The position numbers were made by a program, and so were the translations under genes. The notes under the pieces were generated by a model. It was not told the origin of the DNA and did no database searches. It worked only from the letters and a program-made list of their open reading frames with translations. DNA of 64,000 nt, taken from NCBI GenBank assembly GCA_904502025.1, contig CAJGDJ010000005.1:7158-71157 (forward strand). The letters are read 5' to 3'. The DNA comes from an uncultured Muribaculaceae bacterium (GTDB taxonomy: Bacteria > Bacteroidota > Bacteroidia > Bacteroidales > Muribaculaceae). This document shows, one piece after another, positions 44,124-52,458 of the stretch. Positions within the stretch are counted from its first letter, which is position 1. Every line of letters starts with the position of its first letter.

Positions 44124-47100
44124 ATGAAATATCGCCAATGCCGACATATATTGCTTTTCTTCTCTGTGATTGTATTAATCTCAGCTCTTTTTTCATGTTC
44201 TGCAAAGAAAAACAATGCCGCCAATCGCAAATATCAAGCATTCATCACCCGATATAACATCTACTTTAACGGCGACACTCATTTCAAAGAAACAATAAAA
44301 GAAATGGAGGGGAAATATGAAGACGATTATAGCCAACTGCTATTTATGCACCCTACCGAAGCTCGCATCAACACTAAAGCCCCTCAACCCAATGGCAATT
44401 TCGACCGCTCAATCGAAAAAGCTCAAAAAGCAATACAACTTCGTTCGATAACAAAACGTCCTAAGAAAAAATCGGGTAAACAAGATGCCAAATACAAAGA
44501 ATGGCTTAAGCGAGAGGAATATAACCCATTCCTTCACAACGCATGGCTAATGATGGGGCGTAGCCAATTTTTCAACGGCGACTTCCTTGGTGCGGCTTCG
44601 ACGTTTTTCTACACCTCTAAACATTTTTGGTGGCTTCCTGAAACCGTTCTTGAAGCGAAATTGTGGCGTGCTCGATGTTATTGTGCACTTGAATGGCTCT
44701 TTGAAACCGAAAACATTATCGTAAAAATTAAAGAGGACGAATTGTTAAACGACACACATCGCGATCTATACAACAACGTCTATGCCAACTATTACATCAA
44801 ATTAAACGATTATGAAAAGGCTGTTCCTCACTTGCAAAAAGCAATAAAATATGCAAAAGGAGAACAAAAAATACGCTTACAATTTCTTCTCGGACAACTT
44901 TATTCTCGTTTAGACAAAAAACAAGAAGCCTATGAAGCATTCAAAAAAGCCGGGAGTGCTTCAAATGCTACATATCGCACCAAATTTAATGCTCGCATAA
45001 AACAAAGCGAAGTATATTCAGGCGAAAACATCGAACCTGAAGTAAAAGCACTTAAACGCATGGTGAAATATGACCGCAACAAAGAATATCTCGACCAAGT
45101 TTACTATGCAATTGGCAATCTGTATCTCTCGCGTAAGGACACTCTTAATGCCATCGAAAATTATGAACTTGCAAATGAAAAAAGCACTCGAAACGGCATT
45201 GATAAAGCTATAAATCAAGTAACACTTGGAAACTTATACTATATTCGACACAACTACGACAAAGCACAACCATGTTACTCCGAAGCTGTGCCACAATTGC
45301 CCGAAAACTATCCTAACTATCAACAAATAAAACGTCGCTCCGACGTGCTTGATGAATTGGCTGTATATTCTCAAAACGTAACTCTTCAAGACTCTTTGTT
45401 GCGATTATCCGAAATGACTCCCGAGCAACTCAACAAAGTGATTGAAAAGATAATCGAAGAACTTAAAAAGAAAGAGGAAGAAGAAGCCGAAAATGCAAAA
45501 CGAGAAGAATATCTTGCTCAACAACGTGCCCAAGGCTCAAATTTGCAAAACACAGGCAACTCTGCCCCTAAAACTTTCACTCTCAACACCGACGATTCTT
45601 GGTATTTCTATAATACCGCTACAAAGAATGCAGGGAAAACCGAATTCCAAAAAACATGGGGTAGTCGAAAACTTGAAGACGACTGGCGACGCAGAAATAA
45701 AGCATCGTTTAATACCTCCGACTTTGAAAGTGGCAGCGATAATGAGTATGACGAAGATGCCGACAGCATTGTTGCCGGAGAAGATGCTCCCGAATTGTCG
45801 GAAGAAGAAATCAAGAGAGCTGAAGACCCTCATTATCCCGAATATTATCTTAAACAAATCCCGAAAAACGATGTCGAAAAAACGACTTCCCACGAAATTA
45901 TTCAAGAAGGATTATACAACATGGGGATTATCCTAAAAGATAAAATGGAAGATTTCACAGCTTCTCGCTCTGAATTTAACCGATTGTTATCTCGTTATCC
46001 CGATAATATTTATCGACTTGACACATACTACAATATGTATATCATGGCTGTTCGCGACAATAATGTTAACGAAGCCAATAAATATCGCGATTTGATTCTT
46101 GAGCAATTCCCCGAAAGTGGCTATGGCATCGCCATGCGTGACCCTAACTATTTCGAGAACCTCAAGATGATGAACACACACCAAGAAACATTATATGCAA
46201 CTGCATACGACAACTATCTCAACAATCGCAACCAAGAAGTTCATGACGCATATAAATACATGACTGAAAAATTCCCGCTCAGTCGCATCATGCCTAAATT
46301 TATGTTCCTTCATGCACTCGCATTCGTTACCGAAAACAATTCTGAACAATTCAACGCCACTCTAAAAGAATTGCTTGAAAAATATCCCGATACCGACATA
46401 ACTCCTGTTGCATCGGCTTACCTCAAACAAATGGCTCAAGGGCGTAAATTAGAAAGCACTTCTTCCAATTTGCGTGGCATGATTTGGAGCACCCGACTAA
46501 GCAACGACTCTACTGCTAATGCCAATGCCGACAAACCGGCTGAATTTACTATAAATGCTGCAGAGCCTCAACTATTGGTATTATTATTCCCCTCCGATAA
46601 AGTTTCGGCCAATCAACTTCTTTATGAAGTTGCTCGACACAACTTCACTTCTTTCACAGTCAAAGACTTTGACCTTGAATTAATGAACTTCGAGCAACTT
46701 GGATTGGTTATCATAAAAGGCTGCAATAACACTGATGAATTGAAACAATATCGCAAAATAATGAATGAAAGTGCCGATTTCAAACTTCCACAACACGTGC
46801 GTCCGGTTGAAATCAGTGCAGCAAACTTTGATTTACTTATTAAAGAAGGGCGATCATTTGAAGAATACTTCAACTTCATTGGCGAAGAAGACTATAAAGC
46901 CACTGAAGAAAATGTGTTACCACCCGACGAATATGGCGAAAGTGAAGGAATACCTACTCCCGAACCAATAGTAGAAACGGCTGATAGCGTTCCCCCTGTT
47001 AAACAAGAGGAGGAACTGTCAAACAACATGACAACCGATAAAAACATTCAATCGGCACAAAAAGAAAATAGCATAAATACTCCGGCAAAACAAAATAAAA

Positions 47101-47201
47101 CGGTTCAACCCAAACCCGACCAAAATCAACAAAACAAGTCAAAACAACCGACATATCCCACTGGGTCGGAGGGTGATGACCCACTTTTTGATATGCCTTG
47201 A
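44124..47201 (+). CDS. porW: T9SS TPR lipoprotein PorW/SprE
   Basis: 1025-residue lipoprotein of the PorW (Porphyromonas) / SprE (Flavobacterium) family, needed for type IX secretion and, in gliders, motility. Lipobox ALFSCSAKK (Cys25). The family core FITRYNIYFNGD, SIEKAQKAIQL and EEYNPFLHNAWLMMGRSQF is followed by many TPR-like helices. A low-complexity acidic middle and a Pro/Gln/Lys-rich tail ending in GDDPLFDMP complete it. It lies 26 bases before porX. Confidence 0.9.
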   Translation: MKYRQCRHILLFFSVIVLISALFSCSAKKNNAANRKYQAFITRYNIYFNGDTHFKETIKEMEGKYEDDYSQLLFMHPTEARINTKAPQPNGNFDRSIEKAQKAIQLRSITKRPKKKSGKQDAKYKEWLKREEYNPFLHNAWLMMGRSQFFNGDFLGAASTFFYTSKHFWWLPETVLEAKLWRARCYCALEWLFETENIIVKIKEDELLNDTHRDLYNNVYANYYIKLNDYEKAVPHLQKAIKYAKGEQKIRLQFLLGQLYSRLDKKQEAYEAFKKAGSASNATYRTKFNARIKQSEVYSGENIEPEVKALKRMVKYDRNKEYLDQVYYAIGNLYLSRKDTLNAIENYELANEKSTRNGIDKAINQVTLGNLYYIRHNYDKAQPCYSEAVPQLPENYPNYQQIKRRSDVLDELAVYSQNVTLQDSLLRLSEMTPEQLNKVIEKIIEELKKKEEEEAENAKREEYLAQQRAQGSNLQNTGNSAPKTFTLNTDDSWYFYNTATKNAGKTEFQKTWGSRKLEDDWRRRNKASFNTSDFESGSDNEYDEDADSIVAGEDAPELSEEEIKRAEDPHYPEYYLKQIPKNDVEKTTSHEIIQEGLYNMGIILKDKMEDFTASRSEFNRLLSRYPDNIYRLDTYYNMYIMAVRDNNVNEANKYRDLILEQFPESGYGIAMRDPNYFENLKMMNTHQETLYATAYDNYLNNRNQEVHDAYKYMTEKFPLSRIMPKFMFLHALAFVTENNSEQFNATLKELLEKYPDTDITPVASAYLKQMAQGRKLESTSSNLRGMIWSTRLSNDSTANANADKPAEFTINAAEPQLLVLLFPSDKVSANQLLYEVARHNFTSFTVKDFDLELMNFEQLGLVIIKGCNNTDELKQYRKIMNESADFKLPQHVRPVEISAANFDLLIKEGRSFEEYFNFIGEEDYKATEENVLPPDEYGESEGIPTPEPIVETADSVPPVKQEEELSNNMTTDKNIQSAQKENSINTPAKQNKTVQPKPDQNQQNKSKQPTYPTGSEGDDPLFDMP

Positions 47202-47227
47202 TATATTAACCTAAACAAATTTAAACA

Positions 47228-48769
47228 ATGAATACTCACACCATACTTTGGGCCGACGATGAAATTGATCTCCTTAAGCCTCACATAATGTTCTTAAAGA
47301 GCAAAGGGTACAACCTAATGACCGTTAACAATGGTCGTGATGCCCTTGAATTAGTCGAATCGCAACATTTCGACCTCATAATTCTTGACGAAAACATGCC
47401 GGGATTAACCGGGCTTGAAACTTTGTCGCGAATCAAACAAATTTCGCCACACATTCCTGTCATCATGATTACAAAAAGTGAAGAAGAAAACATCATGGAC
47501 CAAGCTGTTGGCAACAAAATTGCCGACTATCTCATCAAGCCGGTAAACCCAAATCAAATTTTGCTTTCTATAAAGAAAAATCTACATAGTGAGCAATTAG
47601 TATCGGTACAAGCCACATCTGACTATCGCCAAGAGTTTAACAACATCACAACACTCATATCAAATGCTTCCTCTATTGAAGATTGGTATGAGCTATATAG
47701 CAAATTAGTATTTTGGGAATTGGAATTGGCATCTGCCGACACCAACATGGACGAGCTTCTTAACATGCAAAAAATCGAAGCCAACTCCACCTTCTATAAA
47801 TTTGTAAAAAAGAATTACGAGAAATGGCTCTCTACCGATAATCACCCGGTTATGAGTCCCGATATTTTCAAATCAAAAGTATTTCCGCTACTCGATAATG
47901 GGGAAAAAGTATTTTTCATTCTCATTGACAACTTCCGTCTTGACCAATGGCGTACCATTAAACCATTGTTGAGCGATTACTTTACATTTGAAGAAGACCA
48001 ATATTGCTCAATTCTACCCACAGCAACGCAATATGCTCGAAATGCGATATTTTCAGGACTTATGCCATCGAAAATCGAGAAAATGTTTCCCGACCTATGG
48101 ATTGACGAAGATGAAGATGAGGGAAAAAACATCAACGAATCTCCTTTAATCGAAACTCTTTTCAATCGTTATCGCCGTCAATGCAAATTCTCTTACAATA
48201 AAATTAACGACTCTGTTGCCGGCGACCGTCTCATTCGTGAATTTTCTAACCTTGAGAGCAATGACCTAAACATCATCGTTCTAAACTTCATCGACATGCT
48301 ATCGCATGCTCGCACCGAGTCAAAGATGATTCGCGAATTAGCTGCTACCAATGCTGCATATCGCTCTTTGACTGAATCGTGGTTTAAGCACTCATCTGCT
48401 CTTGAATTATTCCGTAAAATCGCCGAAAAAGGGTATAAAATAGTTCTTACTACCGACCACGGCACTATTCGTGTCGATAATCCGATAAAAGTTGTAGGAG
48501 ACAGAAATACTAATACCAACCTTCGATATAAACTTGGCAAAAACTTAAGCTATAACCCCAAGCAAGTATATGAGATTAAACGTCCTGAAGCCTATGGACT
48601 TCCATCTCCAAATATTTCTACCACCTACATATTTGCCGGCAATCGCGACTTTTTTGCCTACCCCAATAACTATAACTACTATGTGCAGTATTATACCGAC
48701 ACATTCCAACATGGGGGCATTTCTCTCGAAGAAATGATTATTCCGTTAATCACATTATCAGCTAAATAA
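47228..48769 (+). CDS. porX: PorX: response regulator with PglZ domain
   Basis: 513-residue T9SS regulator. An N-terminal receiver domain carries the phospho-acceptor D54 (LILDENMPG), the acidic pair in WADDE and K in MITKSEEE; the following helical part links to a PglZ-type alkaline-phosphatase-like domain (FFILIDNFRLDQWRT, LPTATQYARNAIFSGL, TTDHGTIRVDNP). PorX of Porphyromonas is reported to hydrolyse cyclic oligonucleotides and to activate T9SS gene expression with a sigma factor. It is usually phosphorylated by the unlinked kinase PorY. It follows porW and precedes tsaE. Confidence 0.92.
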   Translation: MNTHTILWADDEIDLLKPHIMFLKSKGYNLMTVNNGRDALELVESQHFDLIILDENMPGLTGLETLSRIKQISPHIPVIMITKSEEENIMDQAVGNKIADYLIKPVNPNQILLSIKKNLHSEQLVSVQATSDYRQEFNNITTLISNASSIEDWYELYSKLVFWELELASADTNMDELLNMQKIEANSTFYKFVKKNYEKWLSTDNHPVMSPDIFKSKVFPLLDNGEKVFFILIDNFRLDQWRTIKPLLSDYFTFEEDQYCSILPTATQYARNAIFSGLMPSKIEKMFPDLWIDEDEDEGKNINESPLIETLFNRYRRQCKFSYNKINDSVAGDRLIREFSNLESNDLNIIVLNFIDMLSHARTESKMIRELAATNAAYRSLTESWFKHSSALELFRKIAEKGYKIVLTTDHGTIRVDNPIKVVGDRNTNTNLRYKLGKNLSYNPKQVYEIKRPEAYGLPSPNISTTYIFAGNRDFFAYPNNYNYYVQYYTDTFQHGGISLEEMIIPLITLSAK

Positions 48770-48783
48770 AAAACTGCAACATT

Positions 48784-49206
48784 ATGAGAACTATACATCT
48801 AAAATCAATTGACGACATCGCTCAAGCCGCCCACGAATTTGTGGCAGAAATGGGCGACGAAACCGTATATGCCTTTTATGGCGAAATGGGTGCCGGCAAA
48901 ACAACGTTCATTAATGCATTGTGTAAAGCTCTTGGTGTTGAAGATGACACTACCAACTCTCCATCTTTTTCAATCATCAACGAATATCGTAGCGACACAA
49001 CCGCCGAGTTGATATACCATTTCGACCTTTATCGCTTAGATTCGCTCGAAGAAGCATTCGACATTGGCGTTGAGGATTATTTCGACTCTGGTGCATTATG
49101 CTTCCTTGAGTGGCCTGAACGAATTGCCGATATACTCCCTAACGACACTGTGAAAGTTTCAATCATCGTAAACGATGACAACTCTCGTACCATCACTTTA
49201 GAATAA
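48784..49206 (+). CDS. tsaE: tRNA threonylcarbamoyladenosine ATPase TsaE
   Basis: 140-residue P-loop ATPase that works with TsaB and TsaD to make t6A in ANN-decoding tRNAs. Walker A GEMGAGKTTF (residues 36-45), NSPSFSIINEY and YHFDLYRL motifs are typical, and the end has ALCFLEWPERI. Length is normal. It sits 14 bases after porX and three bases before birA, an arrangement that gives T9SS regulation and tRNA modification a shared transcript. Confidence 0.95.
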   Translation: MRTIHLKSIDDIAQAAHEFVAEMGDETVYAFYGEMGAGKTTFINALCKALGVEDDTTNSPSFSIINEYRSDTTAELIYHFDLYRLDSLEEAFDIGVEDYFDSGALCFLEWPERIADILPNDTVKVSIIVNDDNSRTITLE

Positions 49207-49209
49207 ACG

Positions 49210-49959
49210 ATGGCGATTCCATCTAAAAACATAATCAAACTACAGTCAACAGGCTCTACCAACAGTTATCTTGCAGGTAGAGCCATTGATTTGCCTCATG
49301 CCACAGTCGTTTCGACTTATAACCAAACCGCCGGACGTGGACAACGTGGCAATTCTTGGGAATCAGAGCCCAATAAAAACCTATCGTTTTCAGTGCTTTT
49401 ACGTCCTAAAAACATCATTGCCCGCCAACAATTCTACCTTTCCGAAGCTGTAAGCATCGCCATTGTAAACACCTTAAAACGACACATTCCAAACCAAAAA
49501 GTTTCTATAAAATGGCCCAACGATATATATGTCAACGACATGAAAATATGTGGCATTCTTATCGAAAATACACTTTCAGGATATAATATCTCTCAATCAA
49601 TCGTAGGTGTGGGATTGAATATCAATCAACAAAAATTTATTTCCGACGCACCAAATCCAATTTCATTAACTCATTTTACTAAAATAACACACTCTCTTGA
49701 TGACATACTTGAAAAGGTAACCGATGAAATTGTATCAACATTTGACCACTACGACTCTACACAACAATTTGATACACTTCATAAAGAATATTGCTCTAAA
49801 CTTTGGCACAAAGATGGCTTCTACCCTTACGCTACACCCGATGGGAATCGATTTGATGCTCAAATTGCCGATGTTGCCCCCGATGGCATTATCACCCTAC
49901 GCGACACCAACAACGTCTATCGTTCCTTCGCCTTCAAAGAAGTTGCCGCTATAATTTAG
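49210..49959 (+). CDS. birA: Biotin-[acetyl-CoA carboxylase] ligase
   Basis: 249-residue biotin protein ligase that activates biotin to biotinyl-AMP and attaches it to carboxylase carrier domains. The motifs GSTNSYL, TAGRGQRGNSW and KWPNDIYVNDMKICGILIE (with catalytic Lys) are intact. There is no N-terminal DNA-binding domain, so it is a monofunctional ligase and not a biotin repressor. It is the last gene of the rsh-to-birA run. The gene start at 49210 is three bases after the tsaE stop. Confidence 0.93.
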   Translation: MAIPSKNIIKLQSTGSTNSYLAGRAIDLPHATVVSTYNQTAGRGQRGNSWESEPNKNLSFSVLLRPKNIIARQQFYLSEAVSIAIVNTLKRHIPNQKVSIKWPNDIYVNDMKICGILIENTLSGYNISQSIVGVGLNINQQKFISDAPNPISLTHFTKITHSLDDILEKVTDEIVSTFDHYDSTQQFDTLHKEYCSKLWHKDGFYPYATPDGNRFDAQIADVAPDGIITLRDTNNVYRSFAFKEVAAII

Positions 49960-50012
49960 TCTAATTCGTGTCAAAAAGTATTGACTAATCAACATTTTAC
50001 AAAATAAATCAT

Positions 50013-50020
50013 TATATTTG
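50013..50020 (+). promoter_or_regulatory. -7 element for DUF4919-like gene
   Basis: TATATTTG 20 bases upstream of the ATG at 50040. No clear -33 TTTG is present at the expected spacing. Confidence 0.4.
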
Positions 50021-50039
50021 TAAAATAGATTGGACTTAT

Positions 50040-50762
50040 ATGTCAATAAAAACAAATGTATTTATGACCCGACTTCTCTCACTTCTCATCATATTAATCA
50101 CTTCATTTGCATTCACCACAAATGCCCAAATAGATTCGACTTCCACTCGGGATAAATCCCCTAATATGGAAGAAATACGCGATTTTGCCGACTCTCGAAA
50201 ATATGATAAACTCATGAAACGTTACGAAAAAAACGACCCTACAATGAGTGTCAGCGAGTATCGTCAACTTTATTTTGGTTATGTGTTCCAACCTGAATAC
50301 AAACCATATAAAAAATCGGATTACACCCGTTCAATCTCAACCTTGTATTACAAAGAACATCTTTCACGCATGGAATGCGACTCTATAATTAAATATGCTG
50401 AAATGTCATTAAAAGATGATCCTTTCAATCTTCAACAAATGAATTATCTCATCTATGCCTATAAAACAAAAAAGAAACACAATCTTGCCCGTCATTGGCA
50501 AAATCGGCTAAACAACGTATTGCGAGCCATTCTTTCAACAGGTTCAGGAGAATCGAAAGAAACTGCATGGCACGTGATTAACATAGGACATGAATATGCC
50601 TTAATAAACTTCATGAGTCCAAACTATATCGTAGATCGGCACGAATTTATTGAGCCACATTTCGACCACATTATCCTAAAACAATTGTCGAAGCAGCTTC
50701 CCGAAGGATTTTATTTCAACATAAAATACATGCTCGACGATTTCGACCGTTCCGGGAAATAG
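50040..50762 (+). CDS. DUF4919-like secreted protein
   Basis: 240-residue protein with an N-terminal signal segment (LLSLLIILITSFAFTTNA); a second Met at residue 9 could be the start. The region YRQLYFGYVFQPEYKPYKKSDY recalls the Bacteroidota family DUF4919, which has no known function. A helical, TPR-like part (IIKYAEMSLKDDPFNLQQMNYLIYAYK) follows. It is preceded by its own -7 element and is probably transcribed alone. Family assignment is moderate in certainty. Confidence 0.6.
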   Translation: MSIKTNVFMTRLLSLLIILITSFAFTTNAQIDSTSTRDKSPNMEEIRDFADSRKYDKLMKRYEKNDPTMSVSEYRQLYFGYVFQPEYKPYKKSDYTRSISTLYYKEHLSRMECDSIIKYAEMSLKDDPFNLQQMNYLIYAYKTKKKHNLARHWQNRLNNVLRAILSTGSGESKETAWHVINIGHEYALINFMSPNYIVDRHEFIEPHFDHIILKQLSKQLPEGFYFNIKYMLDDFDRSGK

Positions 50763-50814
50763 CTATCTCAGTTATTAAACATATTTATAAGCAATAGTAT
50801 TTCATTAATGTCTA

Positions 50815-51354
50815 TTAATACTTTTCTTTTGATGACATTTCATCAAGGGGTTTGCGTTGGTGTTGGCGATGGGTGTCGGTGGCATAGCCAAGCGAAATGA
50901 CCATCAACACACGTTTGGAACGTGGTATCTCAAGAATTTTTCGCATCTGTTTTTCATCAAACCACCCAAGAATACACGACCCTAATCCTTCTTGCGTAGC
51001 GGCAAGGGCAATATATGACGACACAATGCCACAGTCAATCAATGGAAAATGCTTGTTTTTTATCCAACCGCCAAGACGAGCTGTAAAGTTAGGTGATTCT
51101 TGCACAATAACAATAAATGCAGTTGCTTGGTCAACCCATTTGTTCATTCCTATCGAAGTCAACGCATGAGCCACTTCGACACAACGCGAAGCCTCGGTTA
51201 CGGTTATCAAGTGCCATGGCTGTGAATTGCATGCCGAGGGAGCCAATCGTGCCGCCTCAATGATACGTGCAAGTTTGGCTGGCCCCACCTCACGAAAAGA
51301 ATCGTATGCACGACAACTCTGACGAGCCTCTACAAGGTCATAAAAGTTTTTCAA
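50815..51354 (-). CDS. Nitroreductase family protein
   Basis: 179-residue FMN-dependent nitroreductase-like enzyme. The motifs RQSCRAYDS (N-terminal FMN-binding Arg), AARLAPSACNSQPWHLITV and GLGSCILGWFDE are typical of the family, which reduces nitro groups, quinones or enoates with NAD(P)H. The substrate is not identifiable. It lies nine bases downstream of riboflavin synthase; since FMN derives from riboflavin, coupling of supply and use is plausible. Confidence 0.9.
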   Translation of the reverse strand: MKNFYDLVEARQSCRAYDSFREVGPAKLARIIEAARLAPSACNSQPWHLITVTEASRCVEVAHALTSIGMNKWVDQATAFIVIVQESPNFTARLGGWIKNKHFPLIDCGIVSSYIALAATQEGLGSCILGWFDEKQMRKILEIPRSKRVLMVISLGYATDTHRQHQRKPLDEMSSKEKY

Positions 51355-51363
51355 AGGTATCGT

Positions 51364-51972
51364 TTATTTATTTTGAAATTCAATCAAGCGGCTCAAATAC
51401 TTGCCAATGATGTCAAACTCAATATTCACGCGAGTGCCTGCTATAATATTTTTGAAGTTGGTGTGTTCAAAAGTGTAAGGAATGATTGCAACACGGAAAC
51501 TATTGCGTTCAGAGTTACACACTGTGAGACTGACACCATTTACGGTTACCGAACCTTTCTCAACAGTCACATAGCCTTTTGAAGCCATTGCCGGGTCAAC
51601 TTCATAAACAAACTTATAGTAATGACTACCGTCAACTTCTTCTACACTTTCACACACTGCTGTGCAATCGACATGACCTTGCACAATGTGTCCGTCAAGA
51701 CGTCCATTCATCAACATACTGCGTTCAAGGTTCACTAAATCGCCTACTTTCAAGCCTCCAAGGTTACTACGATCAAGCGTTTCTTGAATAGCTGTTACGG
51801 TATAATTATCATCGTTCAGCGACACAACTGTCAGGCACACACCATTATGAGCCACTGATTGATCAATTTTCAACTCATTCACAAACGAGCATGTCAACGA
51901 CAAATGCACATTGCCTCCATCACGCTCAATAGCCACGACCTTAGCGGCTTCTTCAACTATTCCTGAAAACAT
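51364..51972 (-). CDS. ribE: Riboflavin synthase alpha subunit
   Basis: 202-residue enzyme that dismutates two 6,7-dimethyl-8-ribityllumazines to riboflavin. It starts MFSGIVEEAAKV, the hallmark of the family, and is built of two similar lumazine-binding barrels (SVAHNGVCLTV near residue 40 and SVTVNGVSLTV near residue 135, plus GHIVQGHVD). The length is normal. A minus-strand TATTTTTG element lies near 52027. The nitroreductase gene follows after nine bases. Confidence 0.95.
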   Translation of the reverse strand: MFSGIVEEAAKVVAIERDGGNVHLSLTCSFVNELKIDQSVAHNGVCLTVVSLNDDNYTVTAIQETLDRSNLGGLKVGDLVNLERSMLMNGRLDGHIVQGHVDCTAVCESVEEVDGSHYYKFVYEVDPAMASKGYVTVEKGSVTVNGVSLTVCNSERNSFRVAIIPYTFEHTNFKNIIAGTRVNIEFDIIGKYLSRLIEFQNK

Positions 51973-52067
51973 ATCGATTTATTGTTTTAATTTCTAATTA
52001 TTGTTTTATTTTCACACTACAAAAATAACTAATAGAATTGAGAGTTGAAAATTATATCAACATCATA

Positions 52068-52103
52068 TAAAAATGAAAAGTGTACTACTTCACAGTAGCA
52101 CAC
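52068..52103 (-). terminator. Orphan minus-strand terminator-like hairpin
   Basis: A 10-pair stem on the minus strand with one G-U pair (52080-52089 against 52094-52103, 4-base loop) followed by TTTTCATTTTT. No annotated minus-strand gene lies between here and the GH31 gene, so if functional it would end an unrecognised transcript. The rest of the 486-base gap 51973-52458 is AT-rich with no other feature except the GH31 promoter. Confidence 0.5.
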
Positions 52104-52398
52104 CTCCCTCATAACCAAAATTCAAGTATATATAATTTACTTTAACAAAACTTCATTGTTTTATCGTTTTATTCAATATACTTCTCTCTATACCTAAACT
52201 ATAATAATTGGAATTTTCAATGCTTTTATATAAATGTATAAAATAGTTAATTTATACCATCTCTGAATAAAAGTTGACTCTATTTTTCCTGATATTATTT
52301 TTATGCGTTTATATATATGTGCAAAATTAATGATTTAATTCTTAAATTTCACTTAAATAATGGCAATAAATATTAAAATCAGCCAAAATCTTTTCATT

Positions 52399-52430
52399 AT
52401 TGCACAATCTACAATGTTTTATTAATTTTG
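52399..52430 (+). promoter_or_regulatory. Promoter for GH31 gene
   Basis: ATTG at 52399-52402 and TAATTTTG at 52423-52430, separated by 20 bases. Transcription would start near 52435, 24 bases before the ATG at 52459. Confidence 0.55.
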
Positions 52431-52458
52431 TATCTGATAATATTATACCATATTTACA

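Noticed and set aside
49210..49959. BirA as a biotin-responsive repressor
   Set aside because: The protein lacks the N-terminal helix-turn-helix domain and begins directly with the ligase domain.
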